A stretch of DNA of 64,000 nucleotides from Triatoma infestans (Eukaryota > Arthropoda > Insecta > Hemiptera > Reduviidae). Of the stretch, positions 48,011 to 58,782 are shown in pieces. The DNA lies in assembly GCA_011037195.1 (NCBI GenBank), contig JAAEAF010003768.1:55585-119584 (forward strand), read 5' to 3'. The translations under genes and the position numbers were made by a program. The first letter of the stretch is position 1, and every line of letters begins with the position of its first letter. The notes under the pieces were generated by a model. It did no database searches, was not told the DNA's origin, and was given only the letters and a program-made list of their open reading frames with translations.

Positions 48011-48633
48011 TTTTTAGCGGCGGCCGCTCTGTCCCTTTGCCTTCTATTTTTGAACCAATTGCCAACTTGTGTAGGTGTTAGTCCTGTAGCTTGTGCTAAT
48101 TCCCTCTTTTTAGTTGGATTTGGATATGGATCTTGTAGATACCATTCTCTTAATAAACTCCTAGTACGTTCTTTAAAACAATGCGTTTTTTGTTCACCAT
48201 CCCATATTGTGCGTGGCAATGGAAACTTCTTTCTAACCCTGTATTTATCCACCGGTCCTAATGGTCTACCGCGTAATTTTTCAGCCTCTTGATAATGCGC
48301 TTCTAACCACATTGCTTGCAATTTACCATGTGAATCTTTAGTAAATTTATGATGTTCCAATATTGAATACATTTCTCTAAAATTACCAGAATGATAAGAT
48401 ACTATAGCTCTGGCCCTTAGCACAGCTTCATTTTTATTTAATTCATTTATATTTGGATGGGCAACCGGTAATGACCATAAAAATCTGGCCAAACGTTCAA
48501 TATCTCCGCTTTCTTCTAATGTTTCACAAACAGCCGCCACTTGTGACACAGTAAAATTTAACGTTGGTAATGCGAACATTGGTGCTGGTAATGGATGCGG
48601 TGGTGGTAAACTTGTTCCCAGCCCTAACGCCAT
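48008..48633 (-). CDS. optix: Optix / SIX3-SIX6 class homeobox transcription factor, first coding exon (partial)
   Basis: This exon encodes 208 complete codons plus two bases of an Arg codon. The product is a nuclear SIX-class DNA-binding regulator; in animals the SIX3/6 subclass acts in anterior head, forebrain and eye patterning and can bind Groucho co-repressors. Residues about 20-138 form the SIX domain, opening with FALPTLNFT, which matches the eh1-like Groucho-binding segment of SIX3. The homeodomain is residues 146-205, with helix 3 [10 protein letters not shown] and the family's Lys at homeodomain position 50 (residue 195). The [16 protein letters not shown] and [20 protein letters not shown] segments are diagnostic of SIX3/6 rather than SIX1/2 or SIX4/5. 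The ATG at 48633 has G at -3 and +4 and follows an in-frame TAA at 48663-48661. The short proline-rich N-terminus (about 19 residues) precedes the SIX domain. The frame stays open for eight more codons past the donor, but these are intron. The C-terminal tail is not in the exon. Confidence 0.96.
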
Positions 48634-49000
48634 AGCGGACCGACATCTCCTGACTGACTGTTACACTTAGATGAAAATCCCCACCAAAGTTACTAAAATA
48701 AGCACCGCCCACTCACCATGACTACCACCAATCAAACTCTATCTAAACCACTAACACATTCACACTAATTATTTGTTCCCACCCTCTTTTCACAAAATCC
48801 ACCTCATCCCTACTATTGCTATTCAACACTACCCTCATTTCCTTATTAATTAAACCCCAACCACCGCCCCTCTTCCAGCCTACCCTCCTCATAAACATAC
48901 ACTTGATAAACCCTTCCCCAGACTGTATACATGTATACTGTTTCCTATAATTACCTGTATTTCAACTGATAACTCACTACTGTTGTTACTGCCCCGTTGC
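48634..49000 (-). promoter_or_regulatory. 5' UTR and proximal promoter region of optix
   Basis: Immediately upstream of the optix ATG the plus strand is rich in C, A and T and poor in G, so the sense strand is purine-rich. Two GC-box-like GGGCGG/GGGGCGG sites lie on the sense strand near 48704-48712 and 48862-48870. A perfect 14-bp palindrome, GTATACATGTATAC, lies at 48925-48938. No clear TATA box or transcription start can be assigned. Calling this the promoter is inference from position; a 5' UTR intron is possible. Confidence 0.45.
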
Positions 49001-50621
49001 CGGCTATATCCTATAATAATACTATGGATGAAGACATTTCTTTTTGTATATATCTACCACACCACCCTGGATCTGTATGTGAGAAACTTGACATGGAAAA
49101 AATATACATCTTTCTTGTTTACCTAATTCCTTACAGATATTTTTTTCGTCTCACAATAACAAATAATAAACTTGAAACCATTATTTCTTTCTCTATACTT
49201 TTCACATCATTAACTTTTCTTTTTTTTGTCATCATGTCACAAAGATAATTACCTCTCAGAAAATACATGTTAACAGTAAACAAATCTGAATTTATACAAC
49301 ATTTCCCAATTTTCCAGCATTCGTCTTTCGTTGTTTTTTTTTCTCTTTGTTAATGATAGGTGCTCACTTTATTATTATAAATAATGACCTAATTAAGGAA
49401 ATTTACATTTTAAGGTCAATTTTTAGCAAAAATTATTTCTATTTTTTTCGCTACGGTGGTACCTAATTATTTCCATTTTACCATTATGGATAAAACCTCC
49501 ATTTGACCATTTTGAACTTTTGCTTCAGTTTACGTTTTATAGGTAAGTAGCTTTCTTCGCTAAAATCTAAATTTTTGTCTGTCAGTCCAACTATTTGTTC
49601 CACTTTAAGCAAAGTTTTGCAAAAGACATTTATGCATGGCCATTTTTGAAACCGACATTTAGGCGCAATGATATTGGTGGTGGGGGGGGGTGTGACGGCA
49701 AATTTTACCTCAGGGCAAAAAAAATAATGTACCTACTCATGCATATTCATCGGTAACTATCTTTATACATTTTATCTCATCCTAGGTTTATTACGTAAAT
49801 AGATAATGGACGTTCACAAAGAAATTTTCATATCCGATTCATTTTAACCTTCAAGTACGCCGTTCTTTTGATTCCCAATTATCATGACAATCTTTTTAGA
49901 CATTTCAATGCCAATGATCTAGTAAAATTGCTCTCAAGTGATGTGGACACATCATGTAATTGAGTTTTCTTGTATGTTTTAATACCATTGCCGGTTTAAT
50001 GGATACCATTGCACAGCTTTTCCAATCCTTTGGTAATGTAGGGTATAGGTAGATGGCAATCCTTTGCAACAACCACACATACATGTGTTTATTGAACGCT
50101 GTTTTATAAAATAAATATTTAATACAGAAAAAGGGATGGTTTCGAACTGATTATGTCATTTCACACTGCTGAACTATAGATCGCTTAGTTCGCCATGTTA
50201 CAATAGATTCGGCAATTCTCAAAGTAAAAGGAAAATTAAATTTTTAAAATCTTATTTTTTACGCATATTATTTTTTCTAAGCTTCAACGAATGGTTTTTT
50301 AAAGAAAGAATATATTAATGACACCAAAATGATATATAAATATCTAAAGAGAAACGTCTCATGCTAGAGAGAAACGTACTCATTCATTTACAATATAATA
50401 ATTTCAAAATTTAAAAAAAAAATTATTATTATTATTATTTTAGAGTATATATTTCTTTTGCCAGAATTGCTAAAATCTTGCAAAAAAAAATAAAAAGTAA
50501 GGGGTTAATTTAATTAGCAGCATTATACAAATGATGCATTGATTTAGTAACGATTTGGATTTCATAACATATATCTATTAAAATTTCAAAATTTAGCACG
50601 ATCTTTATTAAGATTTGAAAA
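49001..50621. other. Repeat-poor DNA upstream of optix
   Basis: No gene, SINE or transposon recognised between the optix promoter side and the RTE-like LINE. Its low repeat content next to a developmental regulator makes it a reasonable place for enhancers, but none is identified. A G run (about nine) sits at 49.68 kb. Confidence 0.5.
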
Positions 50622-50634
50622 CGTAAACACATTA

Positions 50635-52065
50635 CTTACTTACTTACTTAGTCCATTCCTCTTCTACCTCTCGGTGTAGAGGATCCCTTATATAAAACCT
50701 TCCAGCGGTCCCTATCCTGCACCAAAGTACCACGCCTATTCCAATCTAAATTCTTTTTTGTGAAGTCATTCCTGACGACATCTTCCCATGTAGTTCAAGG
50801 CCTTCCCCTTCCTCGCTGACCCTGCGTCTTAGTCTCGTAGCAAGTCCTTGCCACGCGGCCGCTCTCCATCCTCATCAGATGTCCAAACCATCTGAGCCTG
50901 TTCTCTTGAAGCACGCTCTCCACAGGTTTAACGCCGAGGTTATTCCTTATGCTGACATTTCTTACTCTGTCCCTTCTTGTTTTTCCCTCGATTCTTCGTA
51001 AAAACCTCATTTCTGATGCCTGGAGCATACTGTGGTGCTTAGATGCAATGGCCCACGACTCGCTGCCGTATGTTAAGACCGGGATGTAGGTGGATTTGAA
51101 TATTGCCACTTTTGTACCCTTGCTCACTTCCTTTTTATTAATAAAACCTTTCTTCAGAGCATTGAACAATCTTCCTGCCGATGCTATCCTATCATTAATT
51201 TCTTTATCTATTCGGCCTTCCTCATTAATGTTCACTCCCAGGTACTTAAAGTTGGCGACCTGCTCCATACCCTCCTGAGCTAGCTTTATTCTCAGTGGTG
51301 CGCCATTCTTACGGCTGATTTCCATAGTTTTACTTTTGTTCACACTGATACTCATATTAATATTCCTTAGCTCTTCATGAAGGATATTAACATTATATTG
51401 CAGGTTCTCTGGGGTATTGGCCAACACGGCTATGTCGTCAGCGAATGCTAGTAGGCTAAGCCTTACACAAGACATTCGGTAATAACCGACTTCAAAGTTT
51501 CTCATCCTTAATTGGCTTCTTCGAAAAACATCGTCCAAGGCAATTATAAACAACAGAGGGCTGAGGCTGCAACCTTGACGGATACCCGAGCATGTATCAA
51601 ATTCTTGTGAATGGGCGTTGGCCGTCCTTACATAATTTCTTGTGCGGACATATAAACTTTCTACTGCTTTCCTTAGACCTTCATTCACTCCTTTCTTTGC
51701 GAGAGACTCCATTATATCTGTCCGTCTAATGCGGTCAAATGCTTTCTCTAGATCCACGAAGCAAACATACATTTTTTTATCCTTTTCTATCACCTTTTCG
51801 CTTATTTGGCGCAAGGTAAATATTAAATCCTGTGTACTCCGATTATTTCTGAATCCATATTGAGCTTCATGCATTTGACCGTCTATCATTTCTCTGAGTC
51901 TCCTCTCCAAGATTTTGGAGTATAATTTACAGGGTACGGAAAGCAAAGATATCCCCCTGTGGTTGCCACATTCCCGATTGTCCCCTTTCTTAAATATAGG
52001 GATGATAACAGAAATTTCCCAATCTGCTGGTATTCTTTTCTGTTTCCAAATTAAGTTGAATATGT
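50635..52065 (-). mobile_element. 5'-truncated RTE-like LINE with (AAGT)n-type tail and 13-bp TSD
   Basis: The insertion is bounded by a perfect 13-bp direct repeat, CGTAAACACATTA, at 50622-50634 and 52066-52078. The minus-strand 3' end stops in TAA followed by (GTAA)n at about 50635-50650, a short tetranucleotide tail as expected for target-primed integration of RTE- or CR1-like LINEs. Only the reverse-transcriptase half remains; the endonuclease domain is missing. Truncation in 5' sequence plus a TSD is the normal outcome of LINE integration, so this copy was dead on arrival. Confidence 0.93.
50648..52064 (-). pseudogene. Reverse transcriptase ORF fragment of RTE-like LINE
   Basis: The frame reads from about 52064 to a TAA at 50648-50650. 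It is open except for one internal TGA at 50795-50797, after GQRGRGRP. Visible RT blocks are the WKQKRIPADW...IIPIFKKGD entry region, GFRNNRSTQDLIF, VDLEKAFDRI (first catalytic Asp), GIRQGCSLSPLLF, and LAFADDIAVLA (catalytic FADD near 51434-51445). Downstream come the thumb, YGSESWAI, and the C-terminal ENRLRWFGHLMRM segment typical of RTE-like elements in arthropods. The frame resumes after the TGA with TTWEDVVRNDF, so it is a point nonsense change, possibly CGA to TGA. No ATG-initiated complete product is possible because the 5' part is absent. Confidence 0.92.
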
Positions 52066-52420
52066 CGTAAACACATTAAATAGAATATTTAACAAACATT
52101 TCCTCAACAAAATAATAACAGGCCATGAATAAATAATATTATGTTTAATGATTATCATAAAGAATTTAAAAATAAATAACAATGAAACATTCTTTACTAG
52201 TTACTTGATATTAAGATTTTTCTTTCAAAATATATAAAAGAATTTCTTTATATATATATGTACTATTTTGTATTGACAATATTGCTACAATGTTGTTGAC
52301 ACACTGTGGTGGTGGAGTATTTGTTGCCAGTATATTATGATGAAAGCGGGCGCTTTTTTTTTTCTTTTTTTTTTTTAAATATATACACCAATATTGTCGT
52401 TACATAAATCACTATAATTT

Positions 52421-52649
52421 TTTTTTTTTTGTTTTAATTTAAGGCGCGTCAACATCTATGGTCATTGGTTGCCCGGAGCTTTCTCAGTGCACTGCCGGCC
52501 TCCGGACAGTGTTCTCTCGTTACAAACAACATTGTCCCATCACCGGACAGTGAGCTGGTACACGCTTCAAGGTAGGGAAAATCTAATGGCAGCACAGCTG
52601 GACTCGAACCCGGGATTACCTATTTTAATTCTAGTTATTCCCTTCCCTG
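52421..52649 (-). mobile_element. tRNA-derived SINE S1 with 12-bp TSD and damaged head
   Basis: Flanked by TCACTATAATTT (52409-52420) and TCACTAAAATTT (52650-52661). The tail TTAAATTAAAACAAAAA and body (GCCGGCCTCCGGACAGTGTT, CCGGACAGTGAGCTGG) are well preserved. Box B GGGTTCGAGTCC is present, but box A is replaced by AT-rich sequence, so transcription is unlikely. Confidence 0.9.
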
Positions 52650-52661
52650 TCACTAAAATTT

Positions 52662-53050
52662 GATAATTATTTTGAATTCTTTTATGTGAAACTTTGCATG
52701 TTCTTAATTCACAATGTATTCTTCAATTGTTATTATGAAAAATAATGACATTTTCTCTATAAAAACATATAAGAATACACGGTTGAAAGAAAACACACAC
52801 ACAAAAAAAAAAATGTACAATTAGGTACGTACCAAAATTGTTCAATCAACAAACAATGTACAAGAAAGCGGCATAACAAACACACGCAGTTGTAGTTATT
52901 AACTCAAATAGCTACAATTTCTCATGTTCAACTATTAGTCTATAAAAAAACGTATTACCCATGATCTGCGATTTACCCAAAGTCAGCAAAAAAATGTAAT
53001 TTTACCTGTTCCGACAACAATCATGCCATCTTTTAGGTTTCCACGGCCAC
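52662..53050. other. No recognised gene
   Basis: AT-rich sequence, nothing recognised. Confidence 0.5.
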
Positions 53051-53056
53051 TTTTCC

Positions 53057-53162
53057 TGAAAAACACTTGAAGTTTCCGGGTTGAGAGCTTGTCAATGGTT
53101 TGCTAAAAACCGACGTTTCACTGCTGTTGCAATGAGCCTCTTCAGAGGCTTTGTTACACCTT
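53057..53162 (-). repeat. R3 repeat with GAAACGTCGG module
   Basis: The minus strand reads GGTGTAACAAAGCCTCTGAA, GAGGCTCATTGCAAC, GCAGTGAAACGTCGGTTTTT, then arm AGCAAACCATTGACAAGCTC and CAACCCGGAAACTTCAAGTG. A fragment like the 31.3 kb copy. Confidence 0.8.
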
Positions 53163-53164
53163 AA

Positions 53165-53935
53165 AAGCCAATAAGGCAATCAGGATGTTTTTCAAGTGTT
53201 TTTCAACATCACGTAGTCCTAATGAAGCGGTAAAATAAGCTAATTTGGTTGGAATAAAATTTTTAATAAAAATTCAATTTCTTATATTTCAAGTTAGATA
53301 CAAGTATGCCGTAGTGGTGAAGGTAATAAGTGAAGCAGGAAATAGTTTAAATAATTGATTAATAATAAAAAATAAAAAAAATGGGAGGCGTAATTTATTA
53401 GGGGAAATGAAAATAATTTGATAAAAACAAGTTAAAAAAATATTTACTGAAGTAAAGGTACGTAAATATTTTAAGAGAATTTTGTAATTTAATATCAAAA
53501 TTAGTGTGGAGGGGGTAAGCTGCTGTTTTTTTTTTAATTTCAATTAAATATAAATTATTTAGACCTAGATAGTATGGATGTTGTATTAATAATAATTTTA
53601 TTATATTATTATAAATATTATCTGAAAAGATTAGGTGATAAATTCCAGAAATTCTTGTATTAAGAGATGTTGGAATGATGTAAGGGATTCCCTTAAGGCT
53701 GGGATTTCCTCTTAACTACTTTCCCTATCTAGTTTGTCAATGCTAGATAGGGACCTGGTTAGCCTTTTATATTACAGCACCCTCTCACAAACATTGCGGT
53801 CATACATACTAGCTCTACAGTATGGTTTGTAAAGTATTGGCGTGCTTTCTAGTGGCCAATCATACAAACATCTCTCATACATTTACCTTAGCGAATTATT
53901 GTAGTGAGAGTATTAAGTTTGGATGATAAAAAAAA
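53165..53935. other. No recognised gene
   Basis: AT-rich sequence, nothing recognised. It contains a short local repeat around CTATCTAG/CTAGATAG at 53.73-53.75 kb. Confidence 0.5.
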
Positions 53936-53939
53936 AAAA

Positions 53940-54831
53940 AATCTGGTGTGAAACGCTCACACAACTTTCTCTTACTCCAGTTCTCAAAATGATAATTGAC
54001 AAATTTTATAGTTTTTGTACCAAATTTAATGAAATTTGTCGAAAACTGAAAAAACTATTCAGTAAAAGCGCACTTCCGGTTTACTGATTTTCTTCAAACT
54101 CGGAATTTTGGCCATCTATTTATTTCTAATTAATTTCATTTGGATGATAGAGTTGTATAATCAAGTATGATACCACTTTAGAGGAAGCTGTAACCCTACC
54201 TCTCTCCTAAAAGTGCCCTTAAATGAATTTTCCCAGAGAAATGTTTTATATAAAAGTTGTAGATCTTTGTATGTTTAGTTTATATGTGTAGTTTCAAGAA
54301 AATCGTCGGGGCCATTTTTGAGAAATTCGCGAAAAAAGTGAAAAAATCATTTAGTAAAGTGTTAAAACAAAGCACTTCCGGTTATTGATTTTCCTCAAAT
54401 TCGGAATTTCACAAAATATTTAATTCTAATTAACATTATTTAAATGAGCGAATGTGTCCAATAAATGAAATAGCACTTTAGAGGTTAACCTAATCCCACC
54501 CATCCCCCAAAAGTGCCCTTAAATGATTTTCCAGAGAAATGTTTCAAATAAAAGTTGTAGCCCTTTGTATATGTAGTTGATGTAGTAAGTTTAAAGAAAA
54601 TCGTTGGAGCCATTTTTGAGAAAAACGCAAAAAAGTAAAACAAACCAACTACTAAAGTGGTACTTCCGGTTGAGGAATTTTGACAGATAACGCAAAGTTA
54701 GAACGCATGGTGATACCTAAACGGAATATCAAGTGTCAGCTTTCTACGGTTTTTCGTTTTTGAGCTATACTGTTCACATACATAGATACACACACACACA
54801 CCCACACATATATATATATATATACACACAG

Positions 54832-54862
<31 letters not shown>

Positions 54863-55028
54863 GACCATTTGCTACAAACCACTTTTTTGGACTCACGGGG
54901 TTATCTGTCAAAACGGATATTTCCGGTGAAAACTCGATATCGAAAATTTGACACGATTACAATACTTCTTCTTACTATGAGTAAGAGAAAGTAATACTTC
55001 CTCTTACTAGGAGTAAGAGAAAGTAAAA
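53940..55028. repeat. R1 family, most complete copy, with tandem units and (AC)n
   Basis: Starts ATCTGGTGTGAAACGCTCACAC then AACTTTCTCTTACTCC, and ends with two stacked termini containing GAGTAAGAGAAAGTA. Inside are unit starts CACTTCCGGTTTACTGATTT (about 54072), CACTTCCGGTTATTGATTT (about 54371) and TACTTCCGGTTGAGGAATTT (about 54661), a period near 295 bp. Each unit carries AAAAGTGCCCTTAAATGA, CCAGAGAAATGTTT and AGAAAATCGT(T/C)GG. The (AC)n tract and GACTCACGGGG...ATTTCCGGTGAAAACTCG follow. No coding capacity. Confidence 0.85.
54787..54861. repeat. (AC)n / (TA)n microsatellite inside R1
   Basis: Interrupted AC tracts on both sides of a short TA run. Position matches the AC tract of other R1 copies. 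Confidence 0.88.
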
Positions 55029-55359
55029 ATATATATATGTATTTTTTGGTCAGGTTTTGTCATTATACTGTCATGATTGAGACAGAATTATTTTTTAATA
55101 GAATTACCAAGAATTTATACTCTTTTTCAATTTAACCTGAGGAATAATAAACCTCGTTCATAAAAAATTTGATGCTATCGAATTATTTCAACAGCATCAT
55201 AAACATCCTAGCTATTTCGTTAGAAGATAATTTTCAGAGAATAAAGAAACAATAAAAACCATTTAACTATGTTATTGTTGATAAAAAGAATATTTCATAT
55301 ATTGCTGAAAAGCTACACAGTTTGAGTCTTTGAAATAATTAAGCAATAAAAGCTGTAAT

Positions 55360-55600
55360 TTTGGTAAATCGATTTCTTTCAAACTCGGAATTTTTTAGCA
55401 ACAAATTAAATTCTTATTAATATTGATATAGATGATAGAATTGTATAATATATTGAAATGACATTTTCAGAGAAAAGCATGTTACCAGCCCTGCAGAACA
55501 TCCCTTTCTGTATTTTCTTTCTGCTATACTGATCACTTTATTTGAAACTTTTTTTTTTTCAGAAAATTCATAATTAGGAGGATCTAGGAAAGCTATACAT
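55360..55600. repeat. R1 family fragment
   Basis: Shows AATCGATTTCTTTCAAACTCG, GGAATTTTTTAGCAAC, ATTCTTATTAATATTGATAT and GATAGAATTGTATAATATATTG, matching one R1 unit, then a decayed remainder. Confidence 0.6.
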
Positions 55601-55691
55601 TTACGTAGGGGCCTCTATCAGGAGTTAGATTTAGTTATTAAACGATTCATATAGTTTTAAAGGTAATTTTACAAATTATAAATTTTCGAGC

Positions 55692-55832
55692 TTCTACAGC
55701 TCACTGTCCGATGATGGACAGACAGTGTTCTGTCTGTGACGAGAGAACACTGTCTGAAGACCGGCCGTGCCTTGAAAAGGTTGTGGGCGCAACTGATCAT
55801 AGATGTTGACGCGCCTTAAATTATAAAAAAAA
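55692..55832 (+). mobile_element. SINE S1, 5'-truncated
   Basis: Starts CTACAGCTCACTGTCCGATG and ends GTTGACGCGCCTTAAATTAT followed by A-rich sequence. The tRNA-like head is missing, as in a 5'-truncated insertion. Confidence 0.86.
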
Positions 55833-55839
55833 ATAAAAT

Positions 55840-56668
55840 AATATTTTTGTAATTGTAATAAATACAAATAAATAAAAACAAAAAATTTATACAGTTAATT
55901 ACTAACATCACATGTGACACGTAGGTTTCGGGCTAAATCCAATCAACCGGAAAAAGTATTGTCTGTTTATATTTTTGCGTTCAATTATGTGTTGTTCGTC
56001 ATCATACAAGGATTGCCAAGGACCTCTTTGAGATTCCATGAACATTTTAAATAATATTTTGTCAATTTTGAATAGAAACAAATTAACTTTGAACATATTT
56101 TCCCCCAATGTTAGACTTGGTATAAAATAAGCCAGAAGGCTGCATATTTCACCAGAAAGATAATTGCATAATTGTTTTCTAAACGAAATTAGCTTATAAC
56201 AGGTCAAATTTGTGTTTTCTTAATAAATTTTCTATATGAAACAATAGATTATATGCTTTAGGCAGTATTGTTGTTAAGAAAATAGAAATCTTTATAGATT
56301 TTTAGATTTTGTTAAGATAAACATGTCTACAAATATGTTAAATACATTCCAAGGTAAAATATTAATAATAACAATATGAAATTATTATAGCTGTGTATAT
56401 GTGTTCACTGAATTTGGCTTTTTCGCTCAGTTCATTCATGGTAAGTTCACAGACAATGAGAGTGTCCAAAAACATTACCCCTACTACTTTTATTAAATGT
56501 CATATAACATAAACATATGATGTGAATCCTTATGACATGCTCAGCAAACGAATTTCCTTCAAACTTTGAATCCTTCTTACGAATCATTTAGCTAACACTA
56601 TCACATTGAAAAGTGAATATAAACTGTAATAGTATATACAATATACATATTACATATATTTTTATAGA
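55840..56668. other. No recognised gene
   Basis: AT-rich sequence, nothing recognised. Confidence 0.5.
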
Positions 56669-56672
56669 TTAT

Positions 56673-56855
56673 GGAAGAGATTAGCTCAGTGGTAGCGTGC
56701 TGGACTAGAAAGGTTGAGGGCCCAGGTTCTTTAGTGCTGCCCTTAGATTTTCTCTTCCTAGAAGCCTCTTCTGCTCACTGTCCGGGAAGGGTCAGCCTCA
56801 TTCCACTGCGACCTGCATTGAGGGGTCTATTGTGGATCCCCTGGGCTTATAGCAG
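56673..56855 (+). mobile_element. tRNA-derived SINE S1 (variant 3' part)
   Basis: Head GGAAGAGATTAGCTCAGTGG with TAGCGTGCTGGACTAG; box B is eroded to CCCAGGTTCTTTAG. The body TGCTGCCCTTAGATTTTCTC and GCTCACTGTCCGGG is followed by the variant CCACTGCGACCTGCATTG, as in the 1.9 and 33.0 kb copies. Confidence 0.83.
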
Positions 56856-57806
56856 ATTCTTCAGCTCCACCTCTTAATCAGACCTAGCAAAGCTGAAAGT
56901 GGCTCCGTCATGAAGCTCGTGGCTTCGAGATTGCTAGTCCCCAGTTGAAGAAACATTGTTCTTGTCAGGTCGGCACACTCACTTCGGCTATGACTCGGTA
57001 GATCCCTGGTGAATGTAAGTAAATGTCTTTTAACAAAGAATTTAGCCTGCCTCTGCCTTGGTGTTCTTTCCTACCATCGCTGGCGCTGGTCTTCTATCCA
57101 TTCTTTGATAGAAGCTTGAACTGGCTCCTTGAAGCTTTGATTGAGCTGGCTCCTGGGCAACCCGCAGAAGCCAGCCCAGGAACCCCGAATGACCCGGCAC
57201 CCAGGCGAGTGCCAACTTGTTTCGAGCACCCACCTCAATTAGGGCAAAAAAGGCAGTCCCACACCAGTCTTGAGACTATTTGGTGTTGTGGAAAGTGCTT
57301 TCAGGGCTGCCTGACTATCGGAGTATATGGCAACTCTTCTACCCTCTAACCCTTGCCTTAATTTGATTCATAAGAGGGAGCATTAACTATGGTTCTAAGG
57401 ATTTTATATTCTTGAGATTGGATACGTTACAGGTTTGAACGCCTAGTTGAACCCCATAGTTCAAGTCCGTATGTCTATATTGGTTTAAGAAATGATGTAT
57501 ACATTATTCCTTTGTTTTCTGATGGATGTTTCCTGATTTGTTATCGAGAAATCTTTTAACAAGTCTGTATCGTGTAGTGAGTTCCTGTCTTTTGTGTCTT
57601 GTATGGGGATTAGAAGTTAACCTTTTTTCAATATATACCCCAAAATAGCGGACGACATCAACAGTTGGAAGTAGGACATGGTTATAAAATAGAGGTGGAA
57701 GAGTTATCCGGCGTAATGTGAAAGTGATTTGCTGGCATTCAGTTTCATTGATTTGGATTTTCCATTTTTTAAACCATGTTTCTACTTCTGTTGAATGACT
57801 CTGTAG

Positions 57807-58782
57807 CAGAGTTGGGCAGTAATTAATTACGTGAGTATTTAATTACACCTTCAATTACATGAGCAAAATTGGACTGTACTTTCAATAGGAATACAATTAA
57901 ATATAGAAATAACTGGTTCCAAAAAAAAATATCCAATTACAATTACTGTAATCGTTTTAAGTAATTGTAATTACTTCTTTCAATTACTTGAGGCTCTCAA
58001 TTACAATTACTTCTTGTAGCTAGGTAATTACAATTACAATTACCTGTAACATTACAAGTATATGTACTTGTATTTTCAGTAATAGAATTACAAATACAAA
58101 TACAAAAAAAAATTGAGTAATTGGACAGAAGTAAACTCTGCCACATTTCCACTCAATAATCTCTTGGGTTGGGGCGGGTGTTAATGTAGTGGTTATGAGG
58201 ATGGGCTTGTAACTGGGAGGACCCCAGTCCGAGTCGCGCGTATAACTGCTAAATTTTATATTGGTATGAAAAATGTTAACAGTAAAGGGTGCTTCCGCCC
58301 CCGTCCACGACACCTAATTTGGTAGTTGGACCTTAAGCCCGCCTGAAAAAATAGGCATTACTTTACTTTTACTTTTTAATCTCTTGGGTGAAATAAATTC
58401 GATCTTCCAATTATCATTAACAATTGGCAAAAATTTCAGGAGAATTCAGTCTCTTGAGTTGTATCTAATTACTTTTTACTTTCTCTTACTCCTAATTTTA
58501 GTGTCATTTTGGCGTTAATAATTACAATTACCAATTACAATTACTTGCATCAAAATTACTTGGAACTGCAGAAGTACAATTACAATCACATGTAATTGTA
58601 TTTGGTAATTGAATTACTTTGGCTCAACCAGTAATTGTAATTGTGAACCACAATTACAATACTTCAGAAAGTAATTGCAATTACTAATTACAATTATATA
58701 TAATTGTAATTTTATTTCTGCAATTTCAAATTAGAATAATTGGTAAGTAATCGTAATTGAAATTACATTTTGCCCAACTCTG
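57807..58782. mobile_element. hAT-like non-autonomous element with TAATTACAATTAC-rich interior
   Basis: Both ends are CAGAGTTGGGCA (12 bp, perfect inverted repeat). Flanks CTCTGTAG and CTTGGAG are a plausible eroded 8-bp duplication. The interior is dominated by GTAATTGTAATTAC-type short repeats on both strands. A second copy of the host LINE at 60.86 kb lacks the insertion (GATTCTGTAGGTTTCTATAT), giving an empty site. Class inferred from TIR and flank length. Confidence 0.82.
58170..58376 (+). mobile_element. tRNA-derived SINE, third family (S3), perfect 13-bp TSD
   Basis: Flanked by identical TAATCTCTTGGGT at 58157-58169 and 58377-58389. The head has TGTAGTGGTTATGAGGATGG (box A) and CCCCAGTCCGAGTCGCG (box B, slightly eroded). 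The 3' end is TTACTTTACTTTTACTTTTT. It sits inside the hAT-like element, so it is the youngest layer here. Confidence 0.93.

Noticed and set aside
48050..48292. Plus-strand open frame antisense to optix
   Set aside because: It is the mirror of the conserved homeodomain coding strand and has no features of its own.
57042..57349. Overlapping open frames on both strands suggesting a host gene
   Set aside because: The minus-strand frame is the LINE RNase H block (WVPGHSGF); the plus-strand frame is its mirror.
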